Assembly: GCF_003576595.1 (NCBI RefSeq)
Contig: NZ_NQOU01000004.1
Span: 248,001-312,000 of the forward strand
Length of the DNA: 64,000 bases
Origin: Neopusillimonas maritima
GTDB lineage: Bacteria > Pseudomonadota > Gammaproteobacteria > Burkholderiales > Burkholderiaceae_B
Direction: 5' to 3'
Below, piece after piece: positions 36,921 through 44,921 of this stretch. A model generated the notes under the pieces. It had not been told where the DNA came from. It searched no databases and saw only the letters and a program-made list of their open reading frames with translations. The first letter of the stretch is position 1. Each line of letters starts with the position of its first letter. A program made the position numbers and the translations under genes.

Positions 36921-37832
36921 TTAATGTTCTATCCAGACAACAGCAGGCGGATTCTGTCGGGTACGATGCATCAACGCCTGCACAGTGGTTAAAGCCTCAC
37001 CCAAGGACACCACACCGGAAACCTTGAACCAATCACTTCTTATTCCTATCGCGACCGCCAGGTTGCCCCCCCTCATTTGTGTACGATTCAAAAAATCACC
37101 CCGGCTATTGAACCATTGCCCCTCATCGCGCGCTTTGACCAACCCCCGCGCAGCGGCCAGACCCAACTCCGGCATCAGCGCACTTAGCAGTTCAGCGGGT
37201 GCGGTATTCACGTTAACAGGCCCCCGTTCAGGCAAAATCGTAATGTAATCTTTAATACGCATGATCGTCTGCACGGAAAAACCATCAACCCCTTCCAGGT
37301 CGCGCAAAGTGCGCAGACCAATCGGACCTTGTTGCGTTATTTGCGCTTGCTGCGAACCGGCAATACGCTGCGCAACCACCATAGCCAATTCCGGGGCCAC
37401 GCCCAGCATTGAAAACAGGCGACGCAATACAGACACCGCGTCCGGCTGTATTTGACCCTCGACCGCCAACGCATTCAAATTGAATTTCCCCTGCTCATCT
37501 TCGATTTGGCCGGACACCTGGGCACTGCGAGTGCCATCCGGCAACGGCACTTCAAATCCCACAATTGCCTGCGACCACACCCCATTCGGCACGGTTAAAG
37601 CATGACGTCTCGCGTCATTAATCAACATCACGCGGGCCCAATCGAGCCCACCCCGCAATAACCACTCCGCCTGTGCGCGATCGCGTTCTCCAACAAGCAA
37701 TCTGCTTAGCATGGCCTGTTGTTGAACCATACTTGCCGCCATCATTGAAACAGCCGCCACCACCACCAATGCGCCCACCACCGCCATGCCGCGCTGCATC
37801 GAGAACGTGTTAGGTCGACGGCGGGTGCTCAT
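36921..37832 (-). CDS. gspK: type II secretion minor pseudopilin K
   Basis: The 303-residue protein has a prepilin-type start (MQRGMAVVGALVVVAAVSMM) with Gly before the hydrophobic helix, and the large GspK domain with FNLNALAVEGQ near residue 115. GspK lacks the usual Glu+5 of other pseudopilins, and here position 5 is a valine, as expected for the tip subunit. ATGA overlap with gspJ. Confidence 0.92.
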   Translation of the reverse strand: MSTRRRPNTFSMQRGMAVVGALVVVAAVSMMAASMVQQQAMLSRLLVGERDRAQAEWLLRGGLDWARVMLINDARRHALTVPNGVWSQAIVGFEVPLPDGTRSAQVSGQIEDEQGKFNLNALAVEGQIQPDAVSVLRRLFSMLGVAPELAMVVAQRIAGSQQAQITQQGPIGLRTLRDLEGVDGFSVQTIMRIKDYITILPERGPVNVNTAPAELLSALMPELGLAAARGLVKARDEGQWFNSRGDFLNRTQMRGGNLAVAIGIRSDWFKVSGVVSLGEALTTVQALMHRTRQNPPAVVWIEH

Positions 37833-38377
37833 GGCAATAACACCACCTTCCGAAATACAGCGGGCGCGCCATTATCGATGCGGACAACGCTTACCTCGAA
37901 CCCTTTCAGCCCTGTTTCGCTCGCGTCTGAATCCAGTGTTTCCGTCGGCGACACCCATTGCTGCTCAGCGCCCCACTCACGCAGGGAGAATGAGGCAATA
38001 TCCTCCAGTACGACTTCATAACGATTCAATTCCGGCATCGGCAAAGTGTATGACGGATCACTGACCGCCCTTAGCAAACGTGAGCCGTCCTGACGCCACT
38101 CAACCAACTGCCAAGCACCATTTTCCCGGGTGCGAACTATAGACAAAACAGGCGAGCGCCAAAGCACGCCCACATGACGCTTCAAATCATGTTCAACCTG
38201 ACCCAACACCCTTGCCAAAGACTGCGTATCCTGAATGCGTGTCTGCAAGATTTGAACCGAACGATCCGTCATGTCGAGCGCGCGCCAGGAAATCACACTC
38301 AGCAAGGCCATGAGTGCCAGCGCCACCAAGATCTCTATCAACGTTAAGCCGCGTTGCGCAGGTGTGGCTGCACTCAT
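37829..38377 (-). CDS. gspJ: type II secretion minor pseudopilin J
   Basis: The 182-residue protein has the prepilin cleavage signature QRG|LTLIEILVALALMALLS with Glu at +5. A GspJ globular domain follows, including QVEHDLKRHVG near residue 72. It is part of the pseudopilus tip complex I-J-K. ATGA overlaps on both sides. Confidence 0.92.
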   Translation of the reverse strand: MSAATPAQRGLTLIEILVALALMALLSVISWRALDMTDRSVQILQTRIQDTQSLARVLGQVEHDLKRHVGVLWRSPVLSIVRTRENGAWQLVEWRQDGSRLLRAVSDPSYTLPMPELNRYEVVLEDIASFSLREWGAEQQWVSPTETLDSDASETGLKGFEVSVVRIDNGAPAVFRKVVLLP

Positions 38378-38745
38378 GGCAGCACCGATAACAAGCCGTT
38401 CAACTCGCCCAATACCGGGCCAGCGCCCAAACGGGCACGCACCGTCACAAGACGAAAATTGGCATTGATCGTATCGGCAAAAACCTGTTCACACACAAAA
38501 TCCAGGCCACCTTGCGGACACGGCTGAAAACGACGCCCCGGAGCAGGCATTTCGCGCGACAAACGCAGTTCGGCTACCCGGTTTTCTACCGCTTGCAACG
38601 CCAACGTGCGTTGCTGCAAGGCACGTGTGCCGTCCACGCTCAAGCCCAATGCCCGCATGCCCGCCGCCAAAGCAATACCCACAATCGCCAACGCAATCAG
38701 CACTTCAACCAATGTAAAACCCGATTGATGCGAATAACCGCTCAT
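38374..38745 (-). CDS. gspI: type II secretion minor pseudopilin I
   Basis: The 123-residue protein has the prepilin signature SG|FTLVEVLIALAIVGIALAA with Glu at +5 and the GspI pattern LQAVENRVAELRL near residue 44. It is the organising subunit of the pseudopilus tip. ATGA overlap with gspH. Confidence 0.92.
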   Translation of the reverse strand: MSGYSHQSGFTLVEVLIALAIVGIALAAGMRALGLSVDGTRALQQRTLALQAVENRVAELRLSREMPAPGRRFQPCPQGGLDFVCEQVFADTINANFRLVTVRARLGAGPVLGELNGLLSVLP

Positions 38746-39260
38746 GGCAGCACCCGATACTGCCCCTGGGCCGAACGCACTATCCGGACCTGAGTCAAAC
38801 CATTATCCAGCTCAACCACCCGGGGACCCGACATCCATTCACGGTTGAAAACCGGTGTAATGGGCGGATCAACACGAACACGCACCGGCTCTTCAGATTG
38901 CCAGGCACGCGCCCGCAAGGTTGGATTACGCTCAGTGAGTGCTTGATGATTCAAATCGACATAACGCGCCAGATCGGCCGGCAGATACGGGGTTTGCAAA
39001 ACCGACTCGAACTTAAAGCCGTTTGCCCCATACCGCCAGGCAATAGCCGTTGCCTGTTGGCGCGCCTGCGCTTGAGCCGCCGTAAAAAGCTGCGACAACA
39101 CCTGCGCGTCTTGCTTCAATAGCCGGCGCTCACGGCCCGCCACCAGGCCAACCCCAACCAAAGCCGCCGTTGTCCCCATAATAGCCAGCACAACCAGCAT
39201 CTCCAGCAGGGTAAACCCTTTTTCAGCGCGACTATTGCGACCAGGATCCGATATCCGCAT
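38742..39260 (-). CDS. gspH: type II secretion minor pseudopilin H
   Basis: From ATG 39260 (AAGGAAAAG just upstream) the protein has 172 residues and overlaps gspG by 29 bases. The prepilin signature is KG|FTLLEMLVVLAIMGTTAALV with Glu at +5. A longer reading to 39326 would put 22 odd residues before the leader and is rejected. It connects the tip complex to the GspG shaft. Confidence 0.9.
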   Translation of the reverse strand: MRISDPGRNSRAEKGFTLLEMLVVLAIMGTTAALVGVGLVAGRERRLLKQDAQVLSQLFTAAQAQARQQATAIAWRYGANGFKFESVLQTPYLPADLARYVDLNHQALTERNPTLRARAWQSEEPVRVRVDPPITPVFNREWMSGPRVVELDNGLTQVRIVRSAQGQYRVLP

Positions 39261-39666
39261 CTTTTCCTTCGCCGCCCGGGCGCCCGTCTGCCCCCAAAGA
39301 GAACACATCCACTTCACCATGCACACCCGGATTCAAATATTGATAGGGTGTTCCCCAAGGGTCATTCGGCAAACGTTCCAAATAGGCTTGCCGCCCTGCC
39401 TGCGCCGAATCGCCGGCGCCCATTAGTGCGTTTAAACCTTGCTCGTTATTCGGATAGCGGCCATGGTCAAGCCGATACAACTTCAACGCCTGCATGAGCG
39501 AACCAATATCCTGACGGGCGGCAATGGCACGCGCCTGATCGGGGCGACCCATTAAATTAGGCACAATTAAAGCGGCCAATACACCCATAATGACCACTAC
39601 CACCATAATTTCAATCAACGAAAAACCGCGTTGGCGGTTCAATCTTCTTTTACGCGAGGGCATCAT
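39232..39666 (-). CDS. gspG: type II secretion major pseudopilin
   Basis: The 144-residue protein has the leader RG|FSLIEIMVVVVIMGVLAALI with Glu at +5 and the conserved ALKLYRLDHGRYPNNEQGL segment. It ends with the calcium-loop region FSLGADGRPGGEGKDADIGS. It builds the pseudopilus shaft. It is the first gene of the eleven-gene leftward operon. Confidence 0.95.
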   Translation of the reverse strand: MMPSRKRRLNRQRGFSLIEIMVVVVIMGVLAALIVPNLMGRPDQARAIAARQDIGSLMQALKLYRLDHGRYPNNEQGLNALMGAGDSAQAGRQAYLERLPNDPWGTPYQYLNPGVHGEVDVFSLGADGRPGGEGKDADIGSWSQ

Positions 39667-39739
39667 TTACTTAGCCTGATATAGAAAATAGCCCGTTATC
39701 ATGACAGACATAAACAGGTTTTGAATATATACCTTATTC

Positions 39740-39769
39740 TTGACGGTAAAAACCGATGTTTGCCATTAT
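39740..39769 (+). promoter_or_regulatory. candidate sigma-70 promoter for gspC-gspO
   Basis: TTGACG (39740-39745) and CATTAT (39764-39769) are separated by 18 bases, 77 bases before the preferred gspC start. The match to the housekeeping sigma consensus is good at -35 and moderate at -10. The gspG promoter must lie in the same region (39667-39824) on the other strand. Confidence 0.4.
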
Positions 39770-39845
39770 TTTTCAGTAGTGTTTTTGGTTGTAGTCATGG
39801 CAAACTCACGTTGCCGACAAAGCAATGCTGCCTCCATCCTATCTC

Positions 39846-40295
39846 ATGACGATTCAAACATTCTCTACAGACCCTGTTGCGCCGCGCGTTGTACGTACCA
39901 TTGCCGTTATCGCTCTGGCCGCGGGCCTGGGCATCTGGGCGGCGCTATTGCTCGCCCCCACCCCCCAAAAGCTTGCGCCCGTTTTGTCGACTTATTCCGC
40001 CAATCCCGGCATTCAGCCCATGGCGCAATGGTTCGGCGGGCGAACGCTTGGCATAAAAATTGATCTTGTCGGGGTTATTGCCAACACGGGCGGGCAAGGT
40101 GCGGCACTGCTCAGCATCAATAATCAACCTGCGCGTACGTATCGCAACGGCCAATCTCTCGCGCCTGGCATTTTTCTTGAAACGGTGTCACACAACGGTA
40201 TCACCATCAGCCAGGATGGCGTGGCTGAAGATATTCCCATTACCCGCCAACAAGCCAACTATCCCAATGGCTTCATCACCCAGAACGCAAACTGA
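39846..40295 (+). CDS. gspC: type II secretion protein C, short form
   Basis: The 149-residue protein from ATG 39846 has one transmembrane helix (TIAVIALAAGLGIWAALLLA) and the homology-region domain (IDLVGVIANTGGQGAALLSI and PARTYRNGQSLAPG). It ends without a PDZ or coiled-coil domain. GspC couples the platform to the secretin. A start at 39825 would add seven residues. The gene diverges from gspG and is followed by gspO after five bases. Confidence 0.88.
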   Translation: MTIQTFSTDPVAPRVVRTIAVIALAAGLGIWAALLLAPTPQKLAPVLSTYSANPGIQPMAQWFGGRTLGIKIDLVGVIANTGGQGAALLSINNQPARTYRNGQSLAPGIFLETVSHNGITISQDGVAEDIPITRQQANYPNGFITQNAN

Positions 40296-40300
40296 CATTT

Positions 40301-40981
40301 ATGTGGGAATGGGAACCTTGGGGTCTTAATCCGGCGGTCAGCATTGCAGCTGCTTTAATGTGGTCTTGGGGGCTCACATGGTTATTGCGCCAAGCCGCCT
40401 TGCGGCTCGTTGTACAAATCAACCCTCGACTTACCCGGCAAAATCCACTCCTCGATTTTTCCGCGCACATTCCAGTGTGGCTCATAACAACGCTCACCAC
40501 TTTAATCACGGTGTGGCTTCTAGGACCGACACCCGTTGGGTTGGCAGTCATCGTCTTCAATAACGTACTGGTCACGCTTGGATGGGTCGACGCTCGGACG
40601 GGTCTGCTTCCCGATTTGCTTACGCTGCCCCTGTTGTGGCTGGGCCTGCTGGTTAATCTGAACGGGGCACTCACTCCCTTGCCCGATGCGGTGATTGGCG
40701 CCATAGCCGGCTACTTATGGCTATGGATCACCTTTCACGTCTTTTTCAAAACCACAGGCAAAGCCGGTATCGGGCAGGGCGACTTCAAGCTGCTGGCCGC
40801 CCTGGGCGCCTGGTTGGGTTGGATGGCTTTACCCTGGGTGCTGCTGCTTGCTTCCATTACGGCGTTGGTTTGGGCCGGCATCATGAAAATGCGAGGCCAC
40901 CTTAAGCGCGGCCAGGCAATCAGCTTCGGCCCCTACCTTGCGGCAGGGGGCATTGCCATCATGCTTTATCTGTTGGCTTGA
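40301..40981 (+). CDS. gspO: prepilin peptidase, peptidase domain only
   Basis: The 226-residue membrane protein has the two catalytic aspartates in LGWVDARTGLLPD near residue 96 and GIGQGDFKLLAALGAWLGW near residue 151. It lacks the N-terminal cytoplasmic methyltransferase domain with its CxxC pairs, found in full-length PilD/GspO. It should cleave pseudopilin leaders. N-methylation would need another enzyme or may not occur. Confidence 0.88.
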   Translation: MWEWEPWGLNPAVSIAAALMWSWGLTWLLRQAALRLVVQINPRLTRQNPLLDFSAHIPVWLITTLTTLITVWLLGPTPVGLAVIVFNNVLVTLGWVDARTGLLPDLLTLPLLWLGLLVNLNGALTPLPDAVIGAIAGYLWLWITFHVFFKTTGKAGIGQGDFKLLAALGAWLGWMALPWVLLLASITALVWAGIMKMRGHLKRGQAISFGPYLAAGGIAIMLYLLA

Positions 40982-41025
40982 TTATTTGAAAGCCACAGTC
41001 GGTAAACGCACTTAATTGCGTCGCT

Positions 41026-42351
41026 CTATTTACCCAAACCCGCGCACAAAGCCTCAAAGCAATCCGGATCCAATGCTGTGCCTACCGTCCCGCGCATGAT
41101 CTCCAGCGCCTTATCCACGGGTATCGCACTTTTATACGGACGTTCCGCAGTAATAGCGTCGAAAATATCGGCGGTGGTAATAATGCGCGTTTCCAGCCGA
41201 ATGTCTTGCTCCGTCAGGCCACGGGGATAACCGGCACCGTCCAGCCGTTCGTGGTGCGCGCCGGCAACACGGGCAAGCTCATTAAAGGCTGAAATACGAC
41301 CGAGTATCGTCTCGGTATAACCGGCATGCCGCTTCACGGCGGCCCACTCTTGCTGATCCAAACTACCCGCCTTGTCGAGCACACTGTTGCTCACCCCGAG
41401 TTTGCCCACGTCATGCAATAACGCGCCACGTTTAAGCCAGCGCCGACTCGATGCAGATAGCTCCAGCCGGTTTGCAATCATGTCGGCATACTGCGCCACC
41501 CTGACACTGTGACCACTGGTGTACGGGCTTTTGGCGTCCACCACTTCACCAAAAGCAGCGGCAATATCATCCAAATAATCTTCATCGAGAACGACTTGAT
41601 GATGCAACGGCTCCAAATCATGCACCGCGCCGTCGATAGCCGGCGAAGACAACATATCCCAGAAAAGCGGGTCACGCGAAACCGCGTCGAAAGCCTTTAC
41701 CAGCGCCGGATCGAACCAGCGCCCCGAACGCAGGTTAATTTCATCCAGGGCGGCCTGTGCGCCACCTTCGGTATGAAAGACATCAATCACCTGGGCAAGC
41801 AAGGCAATACGCGAATAAATGGGAATCTGATCGGCAACAAGACCGTCGGGATAACCTTTACCGTTGTAATGTTCATCAAGGCTGCGAATACCCTCGGCAA
41901 CTTCAACAGGGAACCGCAACAAACGTGCGATCTCGGCGCCGCGCTGGCAACGCGTTGAAATCAGTTCCTGTGTGAGCTCATCGGCATTGCGAATAACGCT
42001 CATGACACGCCTGAACCGGTCGGCCAAGCCCTCGCTCAAACCCGTATGACCCAGCACGAACGACAACGCACGCGGCTTGCTGTCGCCGACTGTTTTAAAG
42101 CCCTTTTTGAACTGTAGATCGTCGGTAAGATAGAGTTCGCAAATGCGCGCCGCATTGCTGCTACACCCCAGATCCTTCAGCAGCAATGTGTAATAAAGTT
42201 CCCAAAGCTGCTGTTGCGATAAGCCGATTTGGCGGCCAATATGCATACCGATCCAGCAACAACGCACACAATGGCCCGGTGGCTGTCCTTCTGTGATGTC
42301 AAGCGCATAGCTGAACGCGCCCATCAACTCCGAAAGTTTCAATGTTTTCAT
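41026..42351 (-). CDS. tandem HD-GYP domain protein
   Basis: The 441-residue protein from ATG 42351 has two HD-GYP halves. The C-terminal half is complete: GHSVRVAQYA, LLHDVGKLG and HHERLDGAGYPRGL. The N-terminal half keeps HYNGKGYPDG but its HD pair reads KD (LLLKDLG), so it is probably inactive or binds a metal poorly. HD-GYP proteins hydrolyse cyclic di-GMP or related cyclic dinucleotides. No receiver or sensor domain is present. An earlier ATG at 42375 lacks a better ribosome-binding site. Confidence 0.85.
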   Translation of the reverse strand: MKTLKLSELMGAFSYALDITEGQPPGHCVRCCWIGMHIGRQIGLSQQQLWELYYTLLLKDLGCSSNAARICELYLTDDLQFKKGFKTVGDSKPRALSFVLGHTGLSEGLADRFRRVMSVIRNADELTQELISTRCQRGAEIARLLRFPVEVAEGIRSLDEHYNGKGYPDGLVADQIPIYSRIALLAQVIDVFHTEGGAQAALDEINLRSGRWFDPALVKAFDAVSRDPLFWDMLSSPAIDGAVHDLEPLHHQVVLDEDYLDDIAAAFGEVVDAKSPYTSGHSVRVAQYADMIANRLELSASSRRWLKRGALLHDVGKLGVSNSVLDKAGSLDQQEWAAVKRHAGYTETILGRISAFNELARVAGAHHERLDGAGYPRGLTEQDIRLETRIITTADIFDAITAERPYKSAIPVDKALEIMRGTVGTALDPDCFEALCAGLGK

Positions 42352-42521
42352 TGTTGCCACCACACAATGCAGCATTGTGTTTTAAATGGGTTTTGGGCTT
42401 AAGGTTGCCGCGAAACTTGATCATACGCGTTGCTCTTACGCGGCACAACGGAATTTCCCACGCAAGGACTTGCAATCAGCCGATTGCAAACCTGCCGCCC
42501 CACCACCCAGAATATTGATCT

Positions 42522-44201
42522 TCACTTTGAGGCCTCCTGCGCCAATTTTTCTGCAATAAGAGCACGTAAAGCGGCGCGGTCAAGCTTGCCCACCCGTGTT
42601 ACGGGAAACGAATCGCATGACTCGATGCGTTCGGGCAATTTATATTTGGCCAGGCCTTTTTCAAGTAAGAACGCACCCAGTTCTTTCACCGTGGGCAACG
42701 TGCATCCTTCACGTGCAATCAGAAACGCACAAGCTTTCTCGCCATAGATTTCGTCCGGCATGGCCACCACCTTGCCATCGGCAATGGCGGGGTGACGGGC
42801 AATCAAATGTTCAATATCTTCGGTTCCAAATTTCTCTCCGCCCCGGTTGATGTTGTCGCGCATACGGCCTTCGAAGCAGTACACCAGTTCGCCATCGATA
42901 CGGCGCGCACGCACCATGTCCCCGGTTCTGAAGAAGCCGTCGGGCGTGAAGCTCACAGCGTTAATGTCGGGCGCGGAGTAATAGCCCTGTAACGACGAAG
43001 GCCCGCGAAAGCAAAGTTCGCCCACTTCATCCACTGGCAGCTCATTAATGCCACCGGGCTGAAGAATACGTATTTCATCGTGCGGTGAGCACCGCATACC
43101 GATACTGCCGTGGCGAATCTCGGCCGAGGCGCCGGGCGTGCCCGTTAAGATCAGGCCCTCGGTAATGCCGAACATATTGGTTGAGCACACACCTGTGGCC
43201 CGCTCAATCGACTCTGCTCCCATAAGCGTAAACAACATCTTCAACGATGACAGATCATGTTTCGCAACATGCGGATAAGAAGCAATGGCGGGCGCATGCG
43301 GGCCGATCGTAAAGGCAAACTGCACCTTCTCGCGTTCAATCATGTCGAAGTAGCGCGCTACATCCCAACGTGGCATCAATACCGTTGTTGCAGGGTAAAT
43401 GACGGCCCGCACAATCGAAAAAAGCATGCCCGCGTTATGCAGAACAGGCAAAGCCCAAATACCAATATTCCCAGCTTCCATTTCATATTGGTTGCACCAA
43501 TCCCGCCCATGCGCCAGGTACTCACCATGAAAACGGGGAATAATTTTCGGTACACCCGTTGAGCCCCCGGATAACTGAAAAGCCGCCACATCGCCCGCAC
43601 TGAACTCGTCGGATGTATCCAAAGCGGGCAACGATTCAGCACACAAATCGTCAAGTGTGTGCACACCCTCAACTGTCTCTCCACCCGTCGAAATAACATG
43701 GGGAATATCGTGGCGCTTGGCCATATCCGCCGCAAATGACAGCAAGTCGAAGTTGCCGCCCGCATCCTTCTGCACGAAATAACCTTTGGGCTGTGTAAGT
43801 TTGGCTAACGTGCCAATTTCAATTTCACGAAATTGCGGAATACTGCATACGGGAATGACCCCCGCTTTAAAGCAACCAAACAATGCAATAGCGGTTTCAA
43901 TATTGGTGCCCATTTGAAACATCGCGCGATCGTGCAAACGCAAGCCCAGCTTGCGCAACGCAGCTGCCAAACGGTCGGTTACCGCATCAAGCTGCGCGAA
44001 AGTAATTCGGCGCTCATCACACACATAGGCGACTTGATCGGGTGCAATTTGCGCCGCATCGCGCAGCGCCTGGCCCATTGTTCTGCGCTCCCACGCGCCG
44101 CACCCGGTATAGAAACGTGCTTTTTCGGCATCGGGATAAACAACCCCGTCGATACGATTAAGTGGTTGAATCACTGCTTTGTCCCCCTTGTTTTCGATCA
44201 A
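42522..44201 (-). CDS. aryl-acid adenylate-forming ligase, EntE/DhbE-like
   Basis: The 559-residue protein is an ANL ligase close to 2,3-dihydroxybenzoate- and salicylate-AMP ligases, with P-loop SGGSTGVPKII, MFGITEG and the hinge GRMRDNINRGGEKFGTEDIE. The aryl-binding asparagine of the HN motif is kept (HNAGMLF), but the later Ser/Cys specificity position is Phe. The catalytic lysine is in RVGKLDRAAL. There are no siderophore synthetase genes nearby, so a catabolic ligase making salicylyl- or hydroxybenzoyl-CoA is possible. Monocistronic. Confidence 0.82.
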   Translation of the reverse strand: MIENKGDKAVIQPLNRIDGVVYPDAEKARFYTGCGAWERRTMGQALRDAAQIAPDQVAYVCDERRITFAQLDAVTDRLAAALRKLGLRLHDRAMFQMGTNIETAIALFGCFKAGVIPVCSIPQFREIEIGTLAKLTQPKGYFVQKDAGGNFDLLSFAADMAKRHDIPHVISTGGETVEGVHTLDDLCAESLPALDTSDEFSAGDVAAFQLSGGSTGVPKIIPRFHGEYLAHGRDWCNQYEMEAGNIGIWALPVLHNAGMLFSIVRAVIYPATTVLMPRWDVARYFDMIEREKVQFAFTIGPHAPAIASYPHVAKHDLSSLKMLFTLMGAESIERATGVCSTNMFGITEGLILTGTPGASAEIRHGSIGMRCSPHDEIRILQPGGINELPVDEVGELCFRGPSSLQGYYSAPDINAVSFTPDGFFRTGDMVRARRIDGELVYCFEGRMRDNINRGGEKFGTEDIEHLIARHPAIADGKVVAMPDEIYGEKACAFLIAREGCTLPTVKELGAFLLEKGLAKYKLPERIESCDSFPVTRVGKLDRAALRALIAEKLAQEASK

Positions 44202-44276
44202 TAATAGACAGGAAGGGTTATAAATACAATGAAGGAACTATTATTATTACTATTCACCATTTAAATAGTTTGGCTC

Positions 44277-44921
44277 ATGCTCAGTATCAACAATCTCAGT
44301 AAACACTACGACGGCCATCTGGTATTCCAGGGTTTAACATATACGTTCGAACCGGGATGTTTCGCACTATGCGAACAAGAAAGTACCGGTAAATCCACCT
44401 TGCTGGGTATTGTTGCAGGGCTCATCAAGCCCGACTCGGGCGACGTTTTTATCGACGGCATCTCATTAACAAAAGATCCGAAACACGCCAAAAGCCGAAT
44501 CGCCTATGTACCCGACAACACCATGGAATTTCCCATGGAAACGGGCCGCTGGCTGCTGGAAAAAGTCGCGTCAGAGAAAAACGCGAACATCGATGACGAC
44601 GTACTCGACTTGGCATCCAGGCTCGAGCTGACGCCGCATCTGGACAAACGCTTTGAACAAATGTCGACGGGCATGCGCCGCAAGGTTTACCTTACGGCAG
44701 CCGCAATCGGCAACCCTGCCGTTGTAGTTTTAGACGGCGCCACAAGCGGATTAGACGCACGCGCCTGTGCCGTCGTGGCAGAGCAATTCAAAATCTGGGC
44801 TAAAGATCGCGTCGTCCTGTTCGTCAGTTTCGACTTCGATCTGGTGCAAGCCTGCGAGGCGGCCACCCTAGAAATCACTCGCCTTCACGCAGCGTTACGC
44901 GACGAGGCTGCCTCGCGCTGA
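44277..44921 (+). CDS. degenerate stand-alone ABC ATPase
   Basis: The 214-residue protein has the ABC fold but altered catalytic motifs. Walker A reads CEQESTGKST, losing the first and internal glycines. The signature reads MSTGMRRK. Walker B ends VVLDGATSGLD, with the catalytic Glu replaced by Gly. The H-loop histidine is Phe (VSFDFD). ATP binding may persist but normal hydrolysis is unlikely. There is no permease gene next to it. The last 37 bases overlap the end of the convergent ABC-F gene. Confidence 0.8.
   Translation: MLSINNLSKHYDGHLVFQGLTYTFEPGCFALCEQESTGKSTLLGIVAGLIKPDSGDVFIDGISLTKDPKHAKSRIAYVPDNTMEFPMETGRWLLEKVASEKNANIDDDVLDLASRLELTPHLDKRFEQMSTGMRRKVYLTAAAIGNPAVVVLDGATSGLDARACAVVAEQFKIWAKDRVVLFVSFDFDLVQACEAATLEITRLHAALRDEAASR

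Noticed and set aside
39261-39326. Extended start of gspH
   Set aside because: It would place 22 extra residues before a short prepilin leader; ATG 39260 has a proper ribosome-binding site and leader length.
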